Assembly (NCBI GenBank): GCA_945948555.1 | Contig: CAMFBM010000014.1 | Location: 1-56,078 of the forward strand | Source: an uncultured Bacteroidales bacterium | GTDB lineage: Bacteria; Bacteroidota; Bacteroidia; Bacteroidales; UBA932 | Reading direction: 5' to 3' | DNA length: 56,078 bases | Shown here: in pieces, positions 25,581-33,139 of the stretch | Position numbering within the stretch: position 1 is the first letter of the stretch | Layout of the letters: every line of letters begins with the position of its first letter | Made by a program: the position numbers and the translations under genes | Notes under the pieces: generated by a model | Seen by the model: only the letters and a program-made list of their open reading frames with translations | Database searches by the model: none | Told to the model about the DNA's origin: nothing

Positions 25581-27418
25581 TGATACTCGACAGACGCAAC
25601 AAACTTCTAATAGGTCTCGGCATCGTGGCAGCAATCCTGATAGCCAGACTTTTCGTCATCCAGATCATCGACAACAAGTACAAGATCGACGCATCCAACA
25701 ACTCAATGGTGTATAACACCATCTATCCCACAAGGGGCATAATGCACGACAGGAACGGAAATATCCTCGTCGGCAACAAGGTGGCCTACGACATCCTTGT
25801 CACTCCGAGGGAAGTGGAAGCCTTCGACACGACGGCTTTCTGCCGGATTCTCGGTGTGGACAGGGATTTTCTGGAGACGAAATTCGCCGAATACAGAAAG
25901 TACCGCAGAAAAATCGGCTACCAGAGTGTCATACTGCTGAAACAGGTCCCGACTGAAACCTATATGAGATTTGCCGAGACTGCATATATGTTTCCGGGCT
26001 TCAGGGGTCAGGCAAGAAACATCAGGGAATATCCGTTCAATGCCGGAGGAAACCTTCTGGGATATGTCTCCGAAGTGGATCAGTCGTACATCAACCGTCA
26101 TCCCGGGGAATACAAGAGCGGCGACTATGCCGGTATGACCGGCATAGAGGCAGCAAGGGAGGCGGACCTCAGGGGAGAAAAGGGATATTCCATATATCTG
26201 CGTGATTCAAGAAACAAGATCATGACCCGCTACAATGACGGGGAAATGGACAAGGAGGCGGTTCCCGGGAAGGACATCACCACAACCATCGATGCCAACC
26301 TCCAGCACTACGGACAGGAACTGATGAAAAACAAGGTAGGCAGCCTGGTGGCAATCGAACCGTCCACGGGGGAGATTCTGACTCTTGTCTCAAGTCCGGG
26401 AATTGATGTGGACATCCTTGCGGATTTCGGTGCGCATTACAATGAGGTCCTGTCAAACCCCTACAAGCCGATGTTCAACAGGGCAGTCCAGGCCCCATAT
26501 CCTCCGGGCTCCGTGTTCAAACTGGTCAACGGACTCATCGGACTTCAGGAAGGAGTTCTGACCCCTGCGTCAAGATACCCGTGCAGCATGGGCTACCATT
26601 TCGGAAAGAACAAGCTCGGATGTCACGCCCACCGGTCCCCGCTCGACCTTGAGGAGTCAATAATGATGTCCTGCAACGCCTACTACTGCTATGTCTTCCG
26701 CAACATCCTTGAAAGCGGCAGGAACGGAAACATCGCCGAGTCGATGGACAAATGGAACGAATATGTCAAAAGTTTCGGTTTCGGCAGGAAACTTGGCAGC
26801 GACTTCCCGGCGGAACTCCCTGGATTCATCCCGGACTCAAAATACTACGACAAGCGCTACCGCAAGGGCGGATGGAAAGCCACGACCGTCATTTCCCTCT
26901 CTATCGGACAGGGAGAGATCGGTTGCACTCCCCTGCATCTGGCAAACCTGTGTGCAACCATTGCAAACAGGGGATATTATTATATACCGCATATAGTAAA
27001 GGACTCTAAACTCGTCTCCATCGACCCCAAGTACAAGGAGAAGGTCTATACGATGGTGGACACCTCTTATTTCCCCGTCGTGGTCGAGGGTATGTACCGG
27101 GCTGTCAACAGCGGTTACGGCAGCGGGGCGACGGCAAGCGTTGCCGAGGTCAAGGGTCTGGACATCTGCGGAAAGACAGGAACCGCACAGAACCCGAGAG
27201 GTGACGACAACTCCGTCTTCATCTGCTTCGCCCCGAAGGACAACCCGAAAATCGCGGTTGCGGCCTACATCGAACACGGCTCTTTCGGAGCCAGGTGGGC
27301 AGCCCCGATCGCATCCCTGCTGATTGAGAAGTACCTCAACGGGGAGATTTGTCCTGAAAGAAAGCCCCTGGAGAAGAGGGTGCTTGAGGGAGACCTGATG
27401 GACAAGGTGAAACCTTAA
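25580..27418 (+). CDS. mrdA: Penicillin-binding protein 2 (elongasome transpeptidase)
   Basis: A 612-residue class B PBP from ATG 25580, overlapping the mreD stop (TGATG). One membrane helix (about 8-25) is followed by a pedestal domain (YPTRGIMHDRNGNILVGN) and the transpeptidase with SxxK (PPGSVFKLVNG), SxN (SCNAYYC) and KTG (CGKTGTAQNPRG). It crosslinks the strands made by RodA. The family and partner position are clear. Confidence 0.97.
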   Translation: MILDRRNKLLIGLGIVAAILIARLFVIQIIDNKYKIDASNNSMVYNTIYPTRGIMHDRNGNILVGNKVAYDILVTPREVEAFDTTAFCRILGVDRDFLETKFAEYRKYRRKIGYQSVILLKQVPTETYMRFAETAYMFPGFRGQARNIREYPFNAGGNLLGYVSEVDQSYINRHPGEYKSGDYAGMTGIEAAREADLRGEKGYSIYLRDSRNKIMTRYNDGEMDKEAVPGKDITTTIDANLQHYGQELMKNKVGSLVAIEPSTGEILTLVSSPGIDVDILADFGAHYNEVLSNPYKPMFNRAVQAPYPPGSVFKLVNGLIGLQEGVLTPASRYPCSMGYHFGKNKLGCHAHRSPLDLEESIMMSCNAYYCYVFRNILESGRNGNIAESMDKWNEYVKSFGFGRKLGSDFPAELPGFIPDSKYYDKRYRKGGWKATTVISLSIGQGEIGCTPLHLANLCATIANRGYYYIPHIVKDSKLVSIDPKYKEKVYTMVDTSYFPVVVEGMYRAVNSGYGSGATASVAEVKGLDICGKTGTAQNPRGDDNSVFICFAPKDNPKIAVAAYIEHGSFGARWAAPIASLLIEKYLNGEICPERKPLEKRVLEGDLMDKVKP

Positions 27419-27428
27419 GATTTTTGCA

Positions 27429-28883
27429 ATGAGACTGACAGAGAAAGGATTGTTGAAAAATATCGACTGGATGCTGGTGTTGTGCTGGTTCATCCTGTTC
27501 ATGATCGGATGGATGAACATCTATGCCTCCATCCATTCCTCCGAGCCGTCCTCCATCTTCTCGCCCGAGGGAAGGAGCGGCAAACAGTTCATCTGGATGC
27601 TTGTCAGCCTTGTTTTCGGAATCGTCATCCTGTTCGTCCTGAACCCCCACATCTACGAGAGTCTGTCACTCCCGATTTACATTGCAGTCGCCTGCCTGCT
27701 TGTGGCGGTCATCTTCCTGGGGACTGAAGTGAAAGGCTCCCGGTCCTGGTTTGAGTTGGGTCCTGTCAGATTCCAGCCTGCAGAAGTCTCGAAAATCTCG
27801 ACGTCACTTCTGCTGGCGACAGTGATGAGCCAGTTTGGGTTCAAGATATCCCGCCCGAAGGACTTCCTGTCTGTTGCCGCCATCATCCTCTTCCCAATGC
27901 TGGTCATCGTGGGTCAGAGCGAAACGGGTTCGGCCCTCGTGTATGTGGGATTCGCATTCGTGCTCTACCGCGAGGGGATGTCCGGATGGGTGCTATTCCT
28001 GGGATTTATGGCAATACTTCTGTTCGTGCTGACACTTGCCGCATCCCCCTACACCGCACTGATGGTGCTCGCCGGGGTGACTTCGTTCTGTGATGCGGTC
28101 TACACCGGAAAAATCAAGGGTTGGTTTGTAAAATATCTGCCTGCCCTGGTGTTCCTGGGCTTTGTTCCCGTCATTCTGGAGAATGTGTGGGAAGCGGCAG
28201 GATGGAATCCGGAGAATATGGTAAAACCGGCATATATATTCATTGGCGTGGTGCTCCTCACTCTGCCTTTCATCGTTTTCAGGGCGTACAGAACACGTTC
28301 AGGCTTTACGGTTCTTGCCGCAGCTTCTCTGCTTGCCGGGGTAATGCTCGTCTATTCCACCGACTTTCTTTTCAACAATGTGCTGCAGGACCATCAGCGC
28401 AAGAGAATCGAGGTACTGCTCGGACTGAAGGACGACCCGTCGGGAGTGGGCTACAATGTTAACCAGTCGATGATTGCTATAGGTTCGGGAGGGCTTTTCG
28501 GAAAAGGCTATCTCCAGGGTACCCAGACAACCTACGGTTTCGTGCCGGAGCAGAGTACCGACTTCATCTTCTGCACAATCGGGGAGGAATGGGGATTCGT
28601 CGGCTCAGCGGCGGTGATCCTGATGTTTGTCTTTCTCATCTGGAGAATCATCACCAAGGCGGAAAGGTGCAAGGAAGCATTCACGAGAATCTACGGATAC
28701 TGCGTGGCCAGTTGCATATTCATGCATCTCTTCATAAACATCGGTATGACCATAGGGCTGATGCCCGTCATCGGTATTCCCCTTCCGTTCATCAGTTACG
28801 GAGGGTCTTCCCTGCTCGCTTTCACGATAATGCTTTTCATCTTCATTGCGCTTGAGAGCAACGAAAAGAAATTTGCTTCATGA
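27429..28883 (+). CDS. rodA: RodA peptidoglycan glycosyltransferase (SEDS)
   Basis: A 484-residue polytopic protein of the SEDS family. The segment RFQPAEVSKISTSLLLA and the C-terminal VIGIPLPFISYGGSSLLAF block are diagnostic. It polymerises lipid II together with PBP2, whose gene ends 10 nt upstream. It is longer than E. coli RodA (370 residues) because of an extra loop/TM region around residues 200-300, common in Bacteroidetes. It ends the operon; a weak hairpin CCCC-GGGAAC-GGGG follows the stop. Confidence 0.96.
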   Translation: MRLTEKGLLKNIDWMLVLCWFILFMIGWMNIYASIHSSEPSSIFSPEGRSGKQFIWMLVSLVFGIVILFVLNPHIYESLSLPIYIAVACLLVAVIFLGTEVKGSRSWFELGPVRFQPAEVSKISTSLLLATVMSQFGFKISRPKDFLSVAAIILFPMLVIVGQSETGSALVYVGFAFVLYREGMSGWVLFLGFMAILLFVLTLAASPYTALMVLAGVTSFCDAVYTGKIKGWFVKYLPALVFLGFVPVILENVWEAAGWNPENMVKPAYIFIGVVLLTLPFIVFRAYRTRSGFTVLAAASLLAGVMLVYSTDFLFNNVLQDHQRKRIEVLLGLKDDPSGVGYNVNQSMIAIGSGGLFGKGYLQGTQTTYGFVPEQSTDFIFCTIGEEWGFVGSAAVILMFVFLIWRIITKAERCKEAFTRIYGYCVASCIFMHLFINIGMTIGLMPVIGIPLPFISYGGSSLLAFTIMLFIFIALESNEKKFAS

Positions 28884-28937
28884 GTTTGCCCCGGGAACGG
28901 GGGATTTTGCCACAAGGAGATGATTTTCACCGAAAGA

Positions 28938-28969
28938 TTTGGCGGAATTGAAGGAAGGGAGTAATTTTG
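28938..28969 (+). promoter_or_regulatory. Promoter of fabG
   Basis: TTTG (28938-28941), a 20-nt spacer and TAATTTTG (28962-28969) give an exact Bacteroidetes promoter. The predicted leader to the fabG ATG is about 55 nt. Confidence 0.8.
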
Positions 28970-29031
28970 CGCCGCCGGCTGAGGTGTCAGCCCCGCTTTG
29001 AAAGAATGTACAAACCTAAATATTTTCTATT

Positions 29032-29778
29032 ATGGGACTTCTTGAAGGAAAAGTTGCCGTCATCACAGGTGCGGCAAGAGGCATTGGAAAAGCCATTGCA
29101 CTGAAATATGCATCTGAAGGTGCATCCATCGCATTCACTGACCTTGTCATCAACGAGGCAGCTGAGCAGACAGTCAGAGAAATTGAGGCTTTCGGAGTGA
29201 AAGTCAAGGCATACGCATCAAATGCGGCTGATTTTGAAGAGACTCACAAGGTCGTGAACGAGATTCTTGCCGAGTTCGGACATATCGACATTCTGGTAAA
29301 CAATGCCGGAATCACAAAGGACGGTCTTATGCTCCGTATGGAGGAGAAACAGTGGGATGCAGTCATTGCCGTCAACCTAAAGTCGGCATTCAATTTTATC
29401 CACGCCTGCACTCCGATAATGGCAAAGCAGCGTACAGGAAGCATCATCAATATGTCTTCCGTAGTCGGTGTTTCAGGAAATGCAGGACAGTGCAACTACT
29501 CTGCTTCCAAGGCTGGACTCATCGGTCTTGCAAAGTCAATCGCCAAAGAGATGGGACCTCGCGGAATCCGTGCGAACTGCATTGCTCCGGGATTCATCAT
29601 CACCGATATGACCAATGCACTGCCTGAAAAGGTTCGTCAGGAATGGGAGACCAAGATTCCACTCCGCAGGGGAGGTACTCCTGAAGATGTTGCCAATGTG
29701 GCACTGTTCCTGGGAAGTGATCTTTCTTCCTATGTCAGCGGGCAGGTTATACACTGCTGCGGCGCAATGAACTGCTAG
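29032..29778 (+). CDS. fabG: 3-oxoacyl-ACP reductase FabG (SDR)
   Basis: A 248-residue short-chain dehydrogenase. Cofactor motif TGAARGIGKAIAL, NNAGITKDGL, catalytic Ser in MSSVVG, YxxxK in YSASKAGLIG, and the C-terminal IAPGFIITDMT. Its size and motifs fit NADPH-dependent reduction of 3-oxoacyl-ACP in fatty-acid elongation. It has its own promoter, and a long imperfect palindrome begins one base after its stop. Confidence 0.95.
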   Translation: MGLLEGKVAVITGAARGIGKAIALKYASEGASIAFTDLVINEAAEQTVREIEAFGVKVKAYASNAADFEETHKVVNEILAEFGHIDILVNNAGITKDGLMLRMEEKQWDAVIAVNLKSAFNFIHACTPIMAKQRTGSIINMSSVVGVSGNAGQCNYSASKAGLIGLAKSIAKEMGPRGIRANCIAPGFIITDMTNALPEKVRQEWETKIPLRRGGTPEDVANVALFLGSDLSSYVSGQVIHCCGAMNC

Positions 29779-29903
29779 GTCGGAAGTCAAGAGAACGGTG
29801 ATTTCTGCGTTCTGCTCCTTGTCGAAATCCTCACAATCGATAGGTTGCTGCGGTTTCGACTGCGTCGCACGCCTTGAAATCCCTCGTTCTCTTGAGTTCC
29901 GAC
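29779..29903. repeat. 125-nt imperfect palindrome (large hairpin) after fabG
   Basis: The left arm (29779-29805, starting GTCGGAAGTCAAGAGAACG) pairs with the right arm (29876-29903, ending CGTTCTCTTGAGTTCCGAC) with few mismatches. The loop of about 70 nt contains a second inverted pair, GTCGAAA/TTTCGAC. It has no transposase gene and no T-run. It could be a structured RNA, a terminator or a small non-autonomous repeat element. Confidence 0.6.
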
Positions 29904-29996
29904 GAAGGAGAACTCCTCCTGAAAAACTGGTCAATAAAAGTATTCTTTGCCTCTGAAAGAAATAGTTTCGCGGAGTCGAAAATTCAGAATTCATTC

Positions 29997-30042
29997 AAAG
30001 AGTCATTTTAGGTACATTTGCCGGTCAAAAAAATGACTCTTT
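29997..30042 (+). promoter_or_regulatory. Promoter with flanking 13-bp inverted repeat for the AraC-type gene
   Basis: A -7 box TACATTTG lies at 30013-30020. It is flanked by perfect 13-bp arms AAAGAGTCATTTT (29997-30009) and AAAATGACTCTTT (30030-30042), the second ending just before the ATG at 30044. No good -33 TTG is seen, which is typical of promoters needing an activator. The arrangement suggests autoregulation (inference). Confidence 0.6.
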
Positions 30043-30043
30043 T

Positions 30044-31135
30044 ATGTTGACAGTTGAAGCATTCGCACACGAAATCAGAGGCGGAATAACCATATTCTGC
30101 ATCATCTGGAGTTTTCTGCTCTTTCCGACCAGAAAACAAAGCCGGATGATGCAGTTGCTTTTCATCTCTTCACTGTGGCTCAGTCTTTCCTACCTGAAAG
30201 ACACCGTCTTCATCATCGAAGGAATCAAGAACAGCGTATTTCTTGACAACCTGGTCAACCTCATAGACCTGACCTTCTTCCCCTTTATTTGTGCATTCTT
30301 CATTGAAGCCACAAGACCGGGATCCCCCAAAAAACAGCACATCGCCTTGGCTCTGATTCTGCAGTTCGGGCTGGTTGCGGCTTATGCGCTCAAACCTGAC
30401 AAGATTATTCTCCTGAGCGGTTATGCCCTGTCTCTGGCAATGGCCCTTGTCACTATTATCTTTGTGTTCATTTCAGCATCAAGGTACGACAAAGCCCTGT
30501 CGGACAACTACTCGAACATCGAAAACAAGAATGTCAGGTGGGTAGCGGCCTTCTGTCTCGTGTTCTTTGCGTTCGTAATCGCCTACCCTCTGCTTTTCAA
30601 TCACACCGTCTGGCTGAATGAAGCAATTTACAATCTGGGAAGTATGATTGTGCTGAGCTTCCTTTTCATTATTTCCAGAAGACACATCGTCGTCAAAATG
30701 AATCTGGATGACAATGACGCCAACGACAAATCAGTCGCCAGTGAATTTAATGATGAACTCATTTCAGATCAAGAAAATATTCCTATGAAAGATGAACTGA
30801 TCGGGAAAAAACTCCGCAAAACGATGGAAGAGGACAAGTTGTATCTCAATCCGGAACTGTCCCTCCGCGAAGTATCTGCCGCCATTGGGTCGAATATGAA
30901 ATATTTGTCCCTTTACCTGAACAAAATGCTTGGATTGACATTTTACGAATATGTGAACAAATTCAGGGTGGAATATGCCGGCAGGTTGATTCTCAGTATG
31001 TATGAATCCGGAAGGGTAAATATGACGGATGTCGCCAGCCAAAGCGGATTCAACTCCCTTTCTTCATTCAACAGATATTTCAAAAAAGAAAAGGGAGTGA
31101 CACCGAAGGAATACTATTACAGACAGGAAAAATAA
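30044..31135 (+). CDS. Membrane-bound AraC-type transcriptional regulator
   Basis: A 363-residue protein. The N-terminal half has about seven hydrophobic segments (roughly 12-30, 40-55, 68-88, 98-115, 120-145, 165-185, 195-212). A linker leads to a C-terminal AraC HTH domain (about 265-360) with LSLREVSAAIGSNMKYLSLYLNK and VASQSGFNSLSSFNRYFKKE. Such 7TM-AraC proteins in Bacteroidales sense an external or membrane signal and act on adjacent genes. The leukocidin-like gene starts 25 nt downstream with no room for a separate promoter, so regulator and putative toxin genes look co-transcribed. Confidence 0.9.
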   Translation: MLTVEAFAHEIRGGITIFCIIWSFLLFPTRKQSRMMQLLFISSLWLSLSYLKDTVFIIEGIKNSVFLDNLVNLIDLTFFPFICAFFIEATRPGSPKKQHIALALILQFGLVAAYALKPDKIILLSGYALSLAMALVTIIFVFISASRYDKALSDNYSNIENKNVRWVAAFCLVFFAFVIAYPLLFNHTVWLNEAIYNLGSMIVLSFLFIISRRHIVVKMNLDDNDANDKSVASEFNDELISDQENIPMKDELIGKKLRKTMEEDKLYLNPELSLREVSAAIGSNMKYLSLYLNKMLGLTFYEYVNKFRVEYAGRLILSMYESGRVNMTDVASQSGFNSLSSFNRYFKKEKGVTPKEYYYRQEK

Positions 31136-31159
31136 TTTTTGGAGATTATAAATACAAGT

Positions 31160-33001
31160 ATGAAAATATTTTGCAAATTATTGGCGATAGTGGGTGCTAT
31201 TGTGCTCACTGCCTGCAACAAACAGAATGTTCCGGCACCTGCTCCGGACAACCATTCATCTGAAATCATTTACGACCTTGAAGACAAACTCATTCCGACT
31301 GTATATTATACTTCGGGAAGTTCAGTGGAAGAATTCAGGGAGACAATGCAATTACGTTCAGCCGTTACTGCCGGATCAGCAGAAGAAGCTGATATGATAG
31401 TAGTGGAGTCCTCTGAACTTGAAGCCAACAGGGAGCTTCTGAGCAAGGCTTGGGAAGACGGGAAAATGATAGTCGAACTCTTGCCGAACAACAAGAAGCA
31501 TTACGATTTCTGGAAAAGCATAGGAGCTCCGGTCTATCTGCTTCCGGAGGAGGAAAGCAATGACCTGCTTTTCCTTGCAATGCACGAATACGAGTGTTAC
31601 CAGCTGCAGAATCCTTTCCTGCTCATGGATTTTAACCCCAACACCAATGTTGAACCGGATGAGAATGCCAGCGAAACCACTGACCAGGATGAGTTGAAAG
31701 AAGGTAACTATGACCCAATAGTTGTTGAAATAGAGAAGACTGCAGAATATCTGAACACGAAGTTCGCATCCTTTGTGGATTGGGCAAATGAGAATATGCC
31801 TTCAGTGGGCCCACTCACAAAAGCCGGCTCCTCTTCCTTCGATGGAGACCTGTCAAAGAGAATTGCAGACAGCAAGTTCAGCCAGCATATCACCAAAACC
31901 CTGTGTGTCGGTGTCGATGACTACCAGATCTGCAAGGTCGTCGCGTCAGAGCCGGACAAGGTGAGCAGACATTCCACCATCGATGTGAACATCACAATCA
32001 CACCTTTGTATGCCTATCAGGAAAACAATGACGCAAGCGTAGCCGGAGACTATTATTTCGTAACTATGTATGTGCTTTCACATAACGGGCCGATGTACGG
32101 ACTCTACAAGATATGGCACGGTGCAGTCCGGACCTGGGCACACGTCTTCTATAGTGACAAGATGCATTTCTCTGCTCGTCTGGATAAAGATAGATCGAAT
32201 GCTTTGTCTGACAGGCTTAGTTTCTTCGAGACCCCAAATCCTACTTCCACCCAGAGCAGTACAAGTTATACTGTAGGATTCACCTCGCAGCTGAATGTCA
32301 GTGGACAGGTAGGTTTATCAAATGGCAAGCCTTCAGCATCCCTCACGGTCGGAGGCTCCTTTACATGGAGCAACAGCCGTTCTACGACAGTCAAGGACCA
32401 GAGCATAGAAATGAATACTTGGGCTGGTGCTGTATATTACGATTTCATCACCAACAACGTACAGTGGGAAGACGAGACCAAGGATGCTATTCCTGCCATA
32501 GCCAGGTCTGACCAGAAATGTGAGGCAAGCTGGTGCTGGAGGGTATCGGGGACTAAGGACGACGATACCAGCGAATCGTTCGTGTTACAATTTATTCTCA
32601 ATCCCTACTATGGCTGCCAGTGGCGACACGCAACCTGGGGTGCGGAAGGTGACAGGAAAACGGAATGTCTTTTGCCACCTGCTTACAGGACGATGTATTT
32701 CCCAATCAATGCTCCTAACCGCCAGCGCAACGGTGTGATTGAGTTCAAGAACACTGCAGATCTCTATGTTACTGATTACAAGATAATTGACTCCGGGGAC
32801 AATGTAATCATCTCAAGCGGGTCTGCATACGAGAAGAATAAGGTGCTCACATATCAGGTGCCAGTGGGAAAATATCGTATCGAATACAATATAGTGGACG
32901 GAAACACCGGAAAGGTCAAAGGACAATTCAGTTTCTCCGATGTGGTTGTCAATACTGCAAAGACCACTGAGCTTTATCACGCCAATGCCAAGCCGAGATA
33001 A
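31160..33001 (+). CDS. Leukocidin-fold beta-pore-forming lipoprotein (putative toxin 1)
   Basis: A 613-residue lipoprotein (lipobox LTAC, Cys 19), started at ATG 31160 where the signal peptide begins. Residues 35-155 form a domain I do not recognise. Residues 270-490 resemble the leukocidin/hemolysin cytolysin core: IDVNITITPLYAY and AGDYYFVTMYVLSHNG, then a stem candidate at 370-412 in which hydrophobics alternate with Ser/Thr/Gly (YTVGFTSQLNVSGQVGL, turn NGKP, ASLTVGGSFTW). An IPAIARSDQK...SFVLQFILNP stretch parallels the LPPLVQSGFNP...SEFEITYG block of staphylococcal leukocidins. A C-terminal beta domain (525-610) is shared with the paralogue at 33140. I infer pore formation from the pattern; the similarity is low and needs structural confirmation. 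Confidence 0.7.
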   Translation: MKIFCKLLAIVGAIVLTACNKQNVPAPAPDNHSSEIIYDLEDKLIPTVYYTSGSSVEEFRETMQLRSAVTAGSAEEADMIVVESSELEANRELLSKAWEDGKMIVELLPNNKKHYDFWKSIGAPVYLLPEEESNDLLFLAMHEYECYQLQNPFLLMDFNPNTNVEPDENASETTDQDELKEGNYDPIVVEIEKTAEYLNTKFASFVDWANENMPSVGPLTKAGSSSFDGDLSKRIADSKFSQHITKTLCVGVDDYQICKVVASEPDKVSRHSTIDVNITITPLYAYQENNDASVAGDYYFVTMYVLSHNGPMYGLYKIWHGAVRTWAHVFYSDKMHFSARLDKDRSNALSDRLSFFETPNPTSTQSSTSYTVGFTSQLNVSGQVGLSNGKPSASLTVGGSFTWSNSRSTTVKDQSIEMNTWAGAVYYDFITNNVQWEDETKDAIPAIARSDQKCEASWCWRVSGTKDDDTSESFVLQFILNPYYGCQWRHATWGAEGDRKTECLLPPAYRTMYFPINAPNRQRNGVIEFKNTADLYVTDYKIIDSGDNVIISSGSAYEKNKVLTYQVPVGKYRIEYNIVDGNTGKVKGQFSFSDVVVNTAKTTELYHANAKPR

Positions 33002-33004
33002 TAT

Positions 33005-33130
33005 ATGGATAAAGAATATATCAGCCCCTTCCTGAATACTGTGGAAGTCCGATGGGAGGGGCCTCTTGCTGGAAGCGGGGACACTCCTGCACGTGGCTAT
33101 GAAGAGTCTGAACTTGAAGATTTGGAATAA
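33005..33130 (+). CDS. Small acidic peptide (41 aa) between the two leukocidin-like genes
   Basis: It opens MDKEYISPFLNTVEVRW and ends in the acidic tail EESELEDLE. It starts 3 nt after the stop of the first leukocidin-like gene and ends 9 nt before the start of the second, too tight to be spacer. There is no signal peptide. It shares the Y-I-S-P start and acidic end with mini-genes at 40393-40512 and, more loosely, 676-816, each directly upstream of a fimbrillin-like lipoprotein. A chaperone, pro-peptide or assembly role for the next gene product is possible but unproven. Confidence 0.68.
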   Translation: MDKEYISPFLNTVEVRWEGPLAGSGDTPARGYEESELEDLE

Positions 33131-33139
33131 TCAAGTAAT

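Noticed and set aside
29816..29994. Minus-strand frame extending past the fabG end
   Set aside because: It runs through the large palindrome and the regulator promoter and shows no family pattern.
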